The notes under the pieces are model-generated. The model was not told where the DNA came from. It did no database searches and saw only the letters and a program-made list of their open reading frames with translations. A stretch of DNA of 64,000 bases, taken from the NCBI GenBank assembly GCA_041687455.1, contig JAWLBY010000012.1, positions 1-64,000 of the forward strand. The letters are read 5' to 3'. Position numbers and translations under genes: made by a program. Origin of the DNA: JAWLBY01 sp041687455 (lineage in GTDB: Bacteria > Pseudomonadota > Gammaproteobacteria > Xanthomonadales > Xanthomonadaceae). Shown in pieces: positions 16,238 to 25,229 of this stretch (positions within the stretch are counted from its first letter, which is position 1; every line of letters starts with the position of its first letter).

Positions 16238-19200
16238 GTGATCGACCCCAAGGCCCTGCTCGCCGATCTCACCCGCCAGCTCAAGACGCTGGAAGACGAC
16301 CTGCGCCAGCGCATCGACGACGAGCTGCCGGATCTCAAGGCCGCGCTGACCAGTGAGTGGCAGGCCGGCCGCGACGCCGAGCGCTGCGCCGAAACCTTCG
16401 AGAGCTGGGCCGAGCAGCTGATTACCCAGGCCGGCGTGCACTGGCTGCTGTCCTGCGTGTTCCTGCGCTTTATCGAAGACAACGCCCTGGTCGAGCGGCC
16501 CTGGCTGTCGGGCACGCAGGACTCCGGCCGCCGCACGCTGGCTGTCGACCGATTCGACGCCTGGCTGCGCGCCAAGCCCACCGACAACGACCGCGGCTAC
16601 CTGCTCGAAGCCTTCGCCGAGGCCGGTGCCCTGCCCGGCCTGCAGACCTTCTTCGACCCCGTCCACAACCCGGTCTTCCGATTCCCCATCAGCGCCGACG
16701 CCGCCATGGCCCTGCGCCAGTTCTGGCTGCAGGTGGACCCGGACAGTGGCGCCTTGCGCCACGACTTCACCGATGCCGACTGGAACACCCGCTTCCTCGG
16801 CGACCTCTACCAGGACCTCTCCGAGGCCACCCGCAAGCGCTACGCCCTGCTGCAGACGCCGGAGTTCGTCGAGCGCTTCATCCTCGACCGCACGCTGACC
16901 CCTGCCATCCACACCTTCGGCTTCCGCGAGGTGCGCCTGATCGACCCCACCTGCGGCTCGGGCCACTTCCTGCTCGGCGCCTTCGAGCGTCTTGTCGCCG
17001 AATGGCAGCGCGCCGAGCCCGGCCGCAACCCGGTGGACATCGCGCAGAGGGCGCTGGACGCCGTGGCCGGTGTGGACCTCAACCCCTTCGCCGTCGCCAT
17101 CGCCCGCTTTCGCCTGTGGGTGGCAGCACTGAAGGTGGCCGGCGTGCAGCGCCTCGCCCATGCGCCCAACTTCAAGCTGCAGGTGGCCATTGGCGACAGC
17201 CTGCTGCACGGCAAGCGCTTCGCCATCGGCGTCACCAACGACATGTTCGACGGCGGCGAGCACTATCGCGGCACCGGTCTCGCCCACGCCTATGCCAGCG
17301 AGGATCTGGACGCGGTCAACGCAATCCTTGGCCGGCAGTACCACGCCGTGGTCGGCAACCCGCCCTATATCGTGGTGAAGGACAAGGCGCTGAACCAAGC
17401 CTATCGCGCTCGCTATCCGCAGAGCTGCCACAGGAAGTATTCGCTGGGTGCACCGTTTAGCGAGCGCTTTTTCGAGCTGGCGCTCAGCGGCGACGGCACC
17501 GCCAAGCATCCCGGCGGCTATGTCGGCGAAATCACCGCCAACAGCTTCATGAAGCGGGAGTTCGGCTCCAAGCTGATCGAGCAGGTGCTGCCACAGCTCG
17601 ACCTGACCCATGTGATCGACACCGCCGGCGCCTACATTCCCGGCCACGGCACGCCCACCGTCATCCTGTTCGGCCGCCACCAGCGGCCCGTCGCTGCCGA
17701 AGTGCGCACGGTGATGGGCATCAAGGGCGAGCCCAGTACGCCGGAAGATCCGGCGCAGGGGCTGGTCTGGACGGCGATCCTCGATCAGGTTGATCGGGCG
17801 GGCTCGGAGAGCGATTTCGTCAGCGTGACGGATACCAGCCGTGAGGTGCTTGGGCGGCATCCGTGGAGCATCGGTGGCGGCGGTGCGGCCGAGCTGAAGG
17901 AGCTGATCGAAGAGGCTTCAAACGAAACGTTCGGAAAGCTCACGACCGCAATGGGATTCTTCGGCATCTCCGCAGCGGACGACATTCTGTTGGCAGATGC
18001 GGCTTCACTTAGTCGACAAGGCGTTGAGGCCGCAATGCACAGGCCGGTCGTCTCTGGCGATGAAATCCGGGATTGGGCAGAAGCACCGACGCTGCACGCG
18101 ATCGTGCCCTATGCGGACGGCGAGCTTGTCGACGTGAAAGGTCATGCAGGCGTATTCCGTTGGCTGTTGCCCTATCGGACATTCCTTGGAGAGCGCACCA
18201 CGTTTGCCAAGAAATCCTATTTCGAGGAGGGACGTCCGTGGTGGGAGTGGCACCAGATCGCCCTCGACCGTATCGAGACACCGCTCACCATCACCTTCGC
18301 CGAAGTCGCCACCCACAACCACTTCGTCCTCGACCGCGGCGGCAAGGTCTTTAAGCAGACCGCGCCGGTGATCAAGCTGCCAGCCGGCAGCAGCGAGGAC
18401 GCACACCTGGGCCTGCTGGGCCTGCTGAACTCGTCGGTGGCGTGCTTCTGGTTGAAGCAGGTGTGCTTCAACAAGGGGAATGGAGGAATCGGAGGAGGCA
18501 TCTCCGACGAGAAATGGGAGCTGCGATTCGCGCACAACGCCAGTCAAGTCGCTGACTTCCCGCTGCCGCAGTCGCGCCCGCTGTCGGAGGCCCGTACGCT
18601 CGACGACTTGGCTCGCGAGCACGCCGAGCTGCTGCCAGCCGCCATCCTCGCTTCGGCTCGCGAGAACATGGGCAATTTGGCGGCATTTCTGGACGCCGCA
18701 AGCCGCCGTGCCCAGCATCGACACGCCCTGATGATCGCGGCGCAGGAAGAGCTGGACTGGGCCTGCTACGCCCTCTACGGCTTGCTCCCCGCGGGCACCG
18801 CGCCCGAATCCCTGCGCCATGCCGAGCCGCCGCCGGTTCGTCTGGGCGAGCGCGCCTTCGAGATCGTGCTGGCCCGGCGCATGGCGGCCGGCAGCGAGCA
18901 GACCACCTGGTTCGAGCGCCACGGCTCCACGCCCATCACCGAGCTGCCGGCGCACTGGCCGGCCGACTACCGCGCCATAGTCGAGCGTCGCATCGCCCTG
19001 ATCGAGGCCGACCGCAACATCGGCCTGATCGAGCGCCCCGAATACAAGCGCCGCTGGAACGACACATCCTGGACCGAACTACAGCAGACCGCACTGCGCG
19101 ACTGGCTGCTCGACCGCTTGGAGACCGAGGCCTATTGGCCGCGCACCCCGGAGCAACCGCAGATCCTCAGCACCTGGCGCCTGTCCGAGCTGGCCCGCCG

Positions 19201-19855
19201 CGACCGCGACTTCCTGCACGTGGCCGCCGTCTACACGGGTGAGGACAGCCCCGACCTGCACGCCCTGGTCAACGAGCTGGTCGGCGCCGAGTCCGTGCCC
19301 AGCCTGCCGGCCCAGCGCTATACCGACACAGGCCTGCGCAAGCGCGCCCAGTGGGAGGCCACCTGGGCCCTGCAGCGCCGCGAGGACGCCGGTGAAGATG
19401 TCGGCCGCATCCCCGTCCCGCCCAAGTACCAGAGCAAGGATTTCTCCAAGCCCGGCTACTGGAAACTGCGCGGCGCGCTGGACGTGCCCAAGGAGCGCTG
19501 GGTCAGCGTCCCCGGCTGCGAGCGCGGCACCGACGCCAGCCTGCCCATCCTCTGGGCCGGCTGGAACCACCTCCAACAGGCCCAGGCCGTCGCCGCCTAC
19601 TACATGGAAATGAAGGACACCGAAGGCTGGCCCACCGACCGCCTCATCCCCCTGCTCGCCGCGCTGCAGCAGCTCGTGCCCTGGCTCAAGCAATGGCACA
19701 ACGACCTCGACCCCAGCTTCGGCGAACGCATGGGCGACTACTACGCCGGCTTCCTCGCCGACGAGGCCCGTAGTCACGGCCAGACCCTGGAGGAGCTCGC
19801 CGCCTGGTCACCGCCCGCCGCCCCTGCTCGGCGTGCGCGGCAGAAGCGGAGCTGA
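16238..19855 (+). CDS. pglX: BREX type 2 adenine-specific methyltransferase PglX
   Basis: 1205 residues from a GTG preceded by AAGGATG. The methylase core has motif [13 protein letters not shown] near 236 for S-adenosylmethionine binding and the catalytic NPPYIV near 374, as in N6-adenine methylases. The N-terminal 200 residues are helical (the BREX PglX extension) and the C-terminal 500 probably recognise the target sequence. In BREX, PglX marks host DNA and is also needed for phage exclusion. All catalytic motifs appear intact. It is followed by the toxin-antitoxin-chaperone module rather than directly by pglY. Confidence 0.93.
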   Translation: MIDPKALLADLTRQLKTLEDDLRQRIDDELPDLKAALTSEWQAGRDAERCAETFESWAEQLITQAGVHWLLSCVFLRFIEDNALVERPWLSGTQDSGRRTLAVDRFDAWLRAKPTDNDRGYLLEAFAEAGALPGLQTFFDPVHNPVFRFPISADAAMALRQFWLQVDPDSGALRHDFTDADWNTRFLGDLYQDLSEATRKRYALLQTPEFVERFILDRTLTPAIHTFGFREVRLIDPTCGSGHFLLGAFERLVAEWQRAEPGRNPVDIAQRALDAVAGVDLNPFAVAIARFRLWVAALKVAGVQRLAHAPNFKLQVAIGDSLLHGKRFAIGVTNDMFDGGEHYRGTGLAHAYASEDLDAVNAILGRQYHAVVGNPPYIVVKDKALNQAYRARYPQSCHRKYSLGAPFSERFFELALSGDGTAKHPGGYVGEITANSFMKREFGSKLIEQVLPQLDLTHVIDTAGAYIPGHGTPTVILFGRHQRPVAAEVRTVMGIKGEPSTPEDPAQGLVWTAILDQVDRAGSESDFVSVTDTSREVLGRHPWSIGGGGAAELKELIEEASNETFGKLTTAMGFFGISAADDILLADAASLSRQGVEAAMHRPVVSGDEIRDWAEAPTLHAIVPYADGELVDVKGHAGVFRWLLPYRTFLGERTTFAKKSYFEEGRPWWEWHQIALDRIETPLTITFAEVATHNHFVLDRGGKVFKQTAPVIKLPAGSSEDAHLGLLGLLNSSVACFWLKQVCFNKGNGGIGGGISDEKWELRFAHNASQVADFPLPQSRPLSEARTLDDLAREHAELLPAAILASARENMGNLAAFLDAASRRAQHRHALMIAAQEELDWACYALYGLLPAGTAPESLRHAEPPPVRLGERAFEIVLARRMAAGSEQTTWFERHGSTPITELPAHWPADYRAIVERRIALIEADRNIGLIERPEYKRRWNDTSWTELQQTALRDWLLDRLETEAYWPRTPEQPQILSTWRLSELARRDRDFLHVAAVYTGEDSPDLHALVNELVGAESVPSLPAQRYTDTGLRKRAQWEATWALQRREDAGEDVGRIPVPPKYQSKDFSKPGYWKLRGALDVPKERWVSVPGCERGTDASLPILWAGWNHLQQAQAVAAYYMEMKDTEGWPTDRLIPLLAALQQLVPWLKQWHNDLDPSFGERMGDYYAGFLADEARSHGQTLEELAAWSPPAAPARRARQKRS

Positions 19856-19894
19856 GTCCAAGCCAACGCCAAGACTGAGTCTGTGGCAAAAAAG

Positions 19895-19909
19895 TTATCA
19901 CGGTGATAA
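19895..19909. promoter_or_regulatory. palindromic operator of the toxin-antitoxin-chaperone module
   Basis: TTATCAC-G-GTGATAA, a perfect 7-bp dyad, lies 5 bp upstream of the proposed GTG start of the toxin and 40 bp after the pglX stop. MqsA-type antitoxins bind short palindromes in their own promoters, so autoregulation by the gene at 20348 is likely. The AT-rich context suggests an internal promoter. Confidence 0.6.
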
Positions 19910-19914
19910 GTTAA

Positions 19915-20334
19915 GTGACCCTCTGGCGCATCAACCTGACAAGCCTCAGCCCTCCCACCAAGGGGAAGAGGAAGATCCCGGGAGGCCCGCTGGTCGATCT
20001 GGCGGGGCTGCAGCAGGCCATTCGAGCGGGCGTTGTCACCGAGGATTCCGTGGATGTCGTCAATCAGAGCTGTGATGACGATCTCGACAATCTCGAATGG
20101 ACGCTGCAGGACGTTCTCGACTGCCTCCTGTGCGCGACTCCGCGCGACTTCAAGGGCGCCGAATGGTGCGACACCACCTGGGCCGGTACGGTGGCGTGCG
20201 ATGCCTACGCGATTCCGTACGACGAAACGGGCAAGCGTCGGGCGCCCGGTGCACTTGAGTTCTACCTCAAGTTCTCGCTCGATGAATGCAGCACCTTGAA
20301 GGTCCAGATGGTACGGGCCCATCTCTCCCGATGA
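19915..20334 (+). CDS. MqsR-like toxin of a toxin-antitoxin-chaperone system
   Basis: Up to 139 residues from GTG 19915; the operator lies so close that the true start may be somewhat downstream. The family call rests mainly on context, since it directly precedes an MqsA-type antitoxin. The C-terminal half (FKGAEWCDTTWAGTVACDAY, then ALEFYLKFSL) follows the strand pattern of MqsR, a RelE-fold ribosome-independent mRNA interferase. It is longer than E. coli MqsR (98 residues). Expected role: growth arrest when the antitoxin is lost. A different RelE-fold subfamily is possible. Confidence 0.6.
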   Translation: MTLWRINLTSLSPPTKGKRKIPGGPLVDLAGLQQAIRAGVVTEDSVDVVNQSCDDDLDNLEWTLQDVLDCLLCATPRDFKGAEWCDTTWAGTVACDAYAIPYDETGKRRAPGALEFYLKFSLDECSTLKVQMVRAHLSR

Positions 20335-20347
20335 CGCAGACACATCC

Positions 20348-21016
20348 ATGAATACCGCCCTGCAGAACACGCGACTTTGCCCCGCCTGCCACCAGGCACC
20401 TATGGCGGAGGCGACCAGAGAGAAGCAGTTCCACCCGCTTGGCAAGATGGTCGCCGTCGTGCTGCGCGTTTCGCGATGCCCCAATTGCGGCGCCGAACTG
20501 ATCAATGCCGAGCAACGCCGTGAGAACCTGCAGCGTCTGCGCGCGCGCGAGGCCAAGTACGGTCACCTGCTGCTGGGCGAGGAGATCGTCGCACTACGCA
20601 AAAAGTACGGCCTAACCCAGCAGGCGGCCGCGAAGATCTTCGGCAAGGGCAAGATCGCGTTCTCTCGTTACGAGAACGAGACCAGCTATCCGGACCAGTC
20701 CACAACCAAGTTGCTCAAGCAAGCCATCGCGCGAGCGGATGTATTGAAGGCGCTCGCCGACGAAGAAGGTGTCGCCGTACCGCTGTGGGAGGCGCGTTGT
20801 GAGGATGAGCGAAAGGCCAAGATCGCAGTGATCAAGGAAGTGCAAGTCTCCAGCGAGTCGCTCAGTGCATGGCAGAGACTACGCAAGGAGTCTGATCGCC
20901 ATGCTTCGCCTGCCTGGCCCGTCGGACCGCAGCGCCGATCCGTGCTCTCGCAGCAGTTGCGGATCCAAGGCCTGGCGACGAACGATGACGGTGGTGGGGA
21001 GGCCAAGGCATCGTGA
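20348..21016 (+). CDS. mqsA: MqsA-family antitoxin with C-terminal chaperone-addiction-like extension
   Basis: 222 residues. An N-terminal zinc finger (CPACHQ and CPNCGAE) and a helix-turn-helix (LRKKYGLTQQAAAKIFG, then AFSRYENE) match MqsA closely. E. coli MqsA ends after about 131 residues; here about 70 extra residues follow, ending in a disordered Gly/Asp-rich tail. In toxin-antitoxin-chaperone systems such extensions (ChAD) make the antitoxin dependent on a SecB-like chaperone, and a SecB-like gene follows here with a 4-bp overlap. It should neutralise the upstream toxin and repress the operon through the palindrome at 19895. Confidence 0.8.
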   Translation: MNTALQNTRLCPACHQAPMAEATREKQFHPLGKMVAVVLRVSRCPNCGAELINAEQRRENLQRLRAREAKYGHLLLGEEIVALRKKYGLTQQAAAKIFGKGKIAFSRYENETSYPDQSTTKLLKQAIARADVLKALADEEGVAVPLWEARCEDERKAKIAVIKEVQVSSESLSAWQRLRKESDRHASPAWPVGPQRRSVLSQQLRIQGLATNDDGGGEAKAS

Positions 21017-21543
21017 AGGTTTCACCCGTACAGCTCGCACACGTCGCTTTCAGGCGGGTCTATGTCGAAGTCGATATCGAGCACATGGATCCGCCGTCTC
21101 CGGAGGGCTTTGACGCGCACGCCATGTTTGATGGCGTGATGGTCAAGACGGAGGTCAGCACGACCCGTCTCGACGACAACGATAGGCGCGGAATACCGTA
21201 TTTCCTTACGTTGCGCGTCGTCGTTGATAACGCGCCGGACCCAGACAACCCTGATCAGAAATTCAGCCCCTACAAGATCGATGTCGAAGTAGGTGGCGGT
21301 GTGATCGTCGCCCACGGCGCAGAACACCTAGGAAACCCGGAAGATCTTGCCTCTGTGAATGGCACGTCACTGTTGTGGGGTGCCGTGCGTGAACAGGTCG
21401 CGGGCCTGACGTCTCGCATGGTAGTGGGAACGGCACTGCTGCCGTCGGTCCACTTCCAGGACCTGAGGAAAGAAGCGCAGAACAAAGCGTTGGTTCACGA
21501 TAACGCAGCGAAGCCGAAGCGCTCGCGGGCCAAGAAGTCTTGA
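21013..21543 (+). CDS. SecB-like chaperone of a toxin-antitoxin-chaperone system
   Basis: 176 residues from a GTG overlapping the antitoxin stop. It shows the SecB layout: a beta-rich core (YFLTLRVVVDN, YKIDVEVGGGVIVA) and the C-terminal WGAVREQVAGLTSRM, then LLPSVHFQDL, like the LLLPPVNFDAL end of SecB. A Lys/Arg-rich tail replaces the usual SecA-binding end. The expected job is to fold and protect the extended antitoxin, so that chaperone titration releases the toxin. Its position between pglX and pglY suggests it guards BREX or the envelope export pathway during infection (inference). Confidence 0.75.
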   Translation: MKVSPVQLAHVAFRRVYVEVDIEHMDPPSPEGFDAHAMFDGVMVKTEVSTTRLDDNDRRGIPYFLTLRVVVDNAPDPDNPDQKFSPYKIDVEVGGGVIVAHGAEHLGNPEDLASVNGTSLLWGAVREQVAGLTSRMVVGTALLPSVHFQDLRKEAQNKALVHDNAAKPKRSRAKKS

Positions 21544-21557
21544 AAGGTACCTACTGA

Positions 21558-24500
21558 ATGCCCCTGATCAAGGACCTGATCGATATCCCCGAGCGCGTCC
21601 ACCAGGGCGACTTCGTTCTGAAGCTCACCGAAGGCGTCAACCAGGCCGACGCGACGCTGCGCAACTACGTGGTGACGCCGCAGCTGGCACGGGCCTTCGA
21701 CGAATCGCTGGGTTTCATCCAAAGGGCGGTGGAGTCTGGCCAGAGCAAAGCGGCCTATCTGCACGGCTCGTTCGGCGCCGGCAAGTCGCACTTCATGGCG
21801 GTACTGCACCTGCTGCTTTCTGGCAATTTGCAGGCCCGCGCGATGACCGAGCTCGCCGACGTAGTGGCGCGGCACGGCTGGGTGCAGGGTCGGAAGTTCC
21901 TGATGGTGCCGTACCACATGGTCGGCGCCGTGGACATGGAATCCGCCGTGCTGGGTCAGTACGCGGATCATGTGCGTCGACTGCATCCCGACGCGCCGAT
22001 TCCCGGCTTCTATCAGGCGGAAGGCCTGTTCCGCGATGCGCGCCAACTGCGCAGCCAGATGGGTGACTCGGCCTTTTTCGCCAAGCTCAACGAGGGCAGC
22101 GGCGAAGGCGGCGGCTGGGGCCAACTGGAGCAGTGGGACGCCAGCGCATTCGAGGCCGCGCTGCTGGAGCCGCCAGCGGGCGCCGAGCGGGTACGGCTGG
22201 TCGGCGATCTGATCAATACCTACTTCACCGCCTACCGCGGCCGCGCCGGCAGCCATGAGAGCTTCGTCGGATTCGATGAGGGGCTCGCCATCATGAGCGC
22301 CCACGCCGCCGAGCTGGAGTACGACGGCGTCATCCTGTTCCTCGATGAGCTGGTTCTGTGGCTCGCCAGCCACGCCGCCGACGTCAACTTCGTCAGCCGC
22401 GAAGGCACCAAGCTGGTCAAGCTGGTGGAGGCGACGCATCTGCAGCGCCCGGTGCCGCTGATCAGTTTCATTGCCCGTCAGCGCGACCTGCGGGAACTGG
22501 TGGGAGACAGCCTGCCGGGCGCGGTGGGCGTGCAGTTCACCGATGTGCTGCGCCACTGGGAGGCGCGCTTCCACAAGATCACGCTCGAAGACCGCAACCT
22601 GCCGGCGATCGCACAGAAACGCGTATTGCGCCCGGTAAACGACGGCGCCCGCGAGCAGCTGGATCGCGCCTTCCAGGAAACCCTCAACGTGCGTCGCGAT
22701 GTGCTCGATGCGCTGTTGACCAGCGAGGCCGACCGTGACCTTTTCAGCAAGGTCTACCCATTCAGTCCGGCCCTGGTGCAGACGCTGATTGCAGTTTCGG
22801 CTGCGCTGCAACGCGAGCGCACTGCGCTGAAGCTGATGCTGCAGCTGCTGGTCGACCGTCGCGAGGATCTGGAGCTGGGCCAGCTGATCCCGGTGGGCGA
22901 TCTGTGGGACGCCATCGCCGAGGGCGACGAGCCGTTCTCCGATGCGATGCGGCTGCACTTCGACAACGCCAAGCGGCTCTACGCCCAGCGTCTGCTGCCG
23001 ATGCTGGAAGCGCGCCACGCGGTGACATGGGAGGACGTACGGGCCGGCAATGCCGACCCCACCAAGGCACGCGCGCTGCGCAACGATGCACGGCTGCTCA
23101 AGACCCTGCTGCTGGCGGCGCTGGTTCCGGAAGTGGAGTCGCTCAAGGCGCTCACCGCGCAGCGCCTTGCGGCACTGAATCACGGCACCATCCGTTCGCC
23201 CATTCCAGGGCAGGAAGCCCAGTTGGTGCTGCGCAAGATCAAGGAATGGGCGTCGGAAGTCGGGGAGATCAAGTTTGGCGACGACCAGAATCCGCTGATC
23301 TCGATCCAGATCACGGGCGTCGATCTGGAGCCCATCCTGCGTGCCGCCGAGACCAACGACAACGAAGGCAACCGGCGCAAGCTGATCCGCGACATGCTCT
23401 TCAGGCAGCTGGGATTCGGCGAGAGCAGCGGCCTGTTTACCCAGCACCGATTCCAGTGGCGCGGCACCCCGCGGGAAGTCGATGTGCTGTACGAGAACGT
23501 GCGCCTGCTGGCCGACGACCGGCTCAGGGGCCGCGGCGACAGCTGGACCGTGGTGTTCGACTACCCCTTCGATGAGGGCAACCGCACACCACAGGACGAC
23601 ATCGCTCGTCTCAACGAGTACCGCGGTGGTGCAACGCGAACCGTGGTCTGGTTGCCTTCATTCCTGAGTCCGAGGGCGCAGCAGGATCTCGGGCGCTTGG
23701 TGATTCTCGACCACATCCTGCACGGCGATCGCTTCGACCAGTACACAGCTCATCTGTCGCAGATCGACCGCATCCAGGCGCGAGCGTTGGCCACCAACCA
23801 ATGCAACTCGCTGCGGGCCCTGCTGCAGTCGCGCCTGGAAGTGGCCTATGGCATTGCCCCGGAACCCCGCGATGCAGTGAGCCACGTGCTGGATGCCGAT
23901 CAGCAGCTTCGCTCGCTGGACCCGACCTTCAGCCCTCGCCCGCCGGTGGGTGCCGATCTCAAGTCGGCATTGGAGGATCTGCTGGAACAGATGTGCGCCC
24001 ACCAGTTCCCAGCGCACCCTGTGTTCGAGACGGATATCCGTCCGCAACTCGCCAAGAAGCTGTGGGAGGAGCTGCAACCGGCCCTGCAATCGCCGGATCT
24101 TGCAACCCATCTTCCCGATCTCGGCACCCGGCGTCTGGTGCGCTCGGTGATTCCGGCACTGCGTCTGGGCGATACCGGCGAGAATCGCGTCGTGCTGGGG
24201 GATCACTGGAGCCGGCACTTCCATCAGCAGATGGCCCGCGAGCAATGCGAGCGTCCAACCGTGCGCCAGCTGCGTGAATGGATGGAGCATCCTCGGCCGA
24301 TGGGCTTGCCGGGTGAGCTGCAGGATCTGGTGATTCTGGTCTTTGCCGCCACCACCAACCGCCACTTCTCCCTCAACGGCGGGCCATACGCCGCCGATAT
24401 CGGCAAGCTGGCCGACACCGCTGAGCTGCGCGAACAGCAGCTGCCATCGGCGGAGGACTGGCAGCATGCGCGCGATCGCGCCTCGCAGCTGTTCGGGCTG

Positions 24501-25229
24501 GTTCCACCCAGCGTTCTCAACGCGGCGAATGTCGCCACTCTGGCCAAGAGCGTGCGCGAGGCCGTCGGAGCGAAACGCGCTGCCGTTCGCGCGCTGCTGG
24601 AGGAATGGCAGGGGCGCGCGGCGGAGTTCGCGGCCGGTAGCGAGTCCTCCAGGCTGCGGTCTGCGCAGAGTGCCCAGGCCTTGCTGGCACTGCTGGCTCA
24701 GGCCGAGGACGGCGAGCTGATCGAGCGACTGGCCCGCGAGGCCCTGGAAACCTCCCCGGCGTCGGTGGCGCGATTGCTGGGGGGCTGTGATGCGCTGCTT
24801 CGCGTCACCCAGCAGGCCCCTTGGGGCGTTTTCCGCTCACTCGGCAGTCTCCAGGACCAGCGCAAGGCGGCGGGGGACGGTGTTCTTGCCGCGCTGGGTG
24901 AGGTGCTGCGACATGACGAGCACGTCCAGCCGATCGAGCCCGCACTAAAGGAGCTGAATCAGCGCGCGCTCGCTGTGCTGGCCGCCAGCGTCGGGACACC
25001 GACGCCGACACCGATTGTGCCTGTACCGCCCGTGGTGGCGCCCGTTGTTCCCGCGGTGCCACTGCCCGCAGAAGCCGACTCCGTCGAGATCGTTGACGAG
25101 GGGCTGCGTCGGGCATTGGCGTCCTCCGACGCGCAGGAATTACTCGACTCGCTGAGGGAGAAGCTGGCCGGCCATGATGACCTGCAGCTCACCCTGAGTT
25201 GGCGCCTCGAGCGGCGCAGGAAGGGTTGA
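21558..25229 (+). CDS. pglY: BREX type 2 ATPase PglY
   Basis: 1223 residues. Begins MPLIKDLIDIPERVHQGDFV. Walker A is HGSFGAGKSHF (about 70-79) and Walker B is VILFLDELVLWLAS (about 258-271), as in PglY/BrxC-type P-loop ATPases. The long C-terminal part is helical and contains a Pro/Val-rich linker near 1155-1175. PglY is the core ATPase of type 2 BREX and works with PglZ. The start lies 14 bp after the chaperone stop, so pglY is transcribed with the toxin module as well as from upstream. Confidence 0.92.
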   Translation: MPLIKDLIDIPERVHQGDFVLKLTEGVNQADATLRNYVVTPQLARAFDESLGFIQRAVESGQSKAAYLHGSFGAGKSHFMAVLHLLLSGNLQARAMTELADVVARHGWVQGRKFLMVPYHMVGAVDMESAVLGQYADHVRRLHPDAPIPGFYQAEGLFRDARQLRSQMGDSAFFAKLNEGSGEGGGWGQLEQWDASAFEAALLEPPAGAERVRLVGDLINTYFTAYRGRAGSHESFVGFDEGLAIMSAHAAELEYDGVILFLDELVLWLASHAADVNFVSREGTKLVKLVEATHLQRPVPLISFIARQRDLRELVGDSLPGAVGVQFTDVLRHWEARFHKITLEDRNLPAIAQKRVLRPVNDGAREQLDRAFQETLNVRRDVLDALLTSEADRDLFSKVYPFSPALVQTLIAVSAALQRERTALKLMLQLLVDRREDLELGQLIPVGDLWDAIAEGDEPFSDAMRLHFDNAKRLYAQRLLPMLEARHAVTWEDVRAGNADPTKARALRNDARLLKTLLLAALVPEVESLKALTAQRLAALNHGTIRSPIPGQEAQLVLRKIKEWASEVGEIKFGDDQNPLISIQITGVDLEPILRAAETNDNEGNRRKLIRDMLFRQLGFGESSGLFTQHRFQWRGTPREVDVLYENVRLLADDRLRGRGDSWTVVFDYPFDEGNRTPQDDIARLNEYRGGATRTVVWLPSFLSPRAQQDLGRLVILDHILHGDRFDQYTAHLSQIDRIQARALATNQCNSLRALLQSRLEVAYGIAPEPRDAVSHVLDADQQLRSLDPTFSPRPPVGADLKSALEDLLEQMCAHQFPAHPVFETDIRPQLAKKLWEELQPALQSPDLATHLPDLGTRRLVRSVIPALRLGDTGENRVVLGDHWSRHFHQQMAREQCERPTVRQLREWMEHPRPMGLPGELQDLVILVFAATTNRHFSLNGGPYAADIGKLADTAELREQQLPSAEDWQHARDRASQLFGLVPPSVLNAANVATLAKSVREAVGAKRAAVRALLEEWQGRAAEFAAGSESSRLRSAQSAQALLALLAQAEDGELIERLAREALETSPASVARLLGGCDALLRVTQQAPWGVFRSLGSLQDQRKAAGDGVLAALGEVLRHDEHVQPIEPALKELNQRALAVLAASVGTPTPTPIVPVPPVVAPVVPAVPLPAEADSVEIVDEGLRRALASSDAQELLDSLREKLAGHDDLQLTLSWRLERRRKG

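Noticed and set aside
14920..16587. 555-codon minus-strand reading frame
   Set aside because: Antisense to the pglW C-terminus; Gln/Arg/Gly-rich translation without domain character.
15980..17860. 626-codon minus-strand reading frame
   Set aside because: It lies wholly opposite pglW and pglX, has low-complexity Gly/Val/Ala composition and arises from high GC at third positions.
19861..19894. BREX operon broken between pglX and pglY
   Set aside because: The insert is a coherent three-gene module in the same direction with coupled genes, and all BREX genes are intact; this is an insertion, not decay.
20950..21012. Antitoxin C-terminal extension as a frameshift artefact
   Set aside because: The extended frame runs to the exact 4-bp overlap with the SecB-like gene, and extensions of this sort are expected in chaperone-addicted antitoxins.
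21495..23447. 650-codon minus-strand reading frame
   Set aside because: Antisense shadow of pglY, which has clear ATPase motifs; no homology or start signal for the antisense frame.
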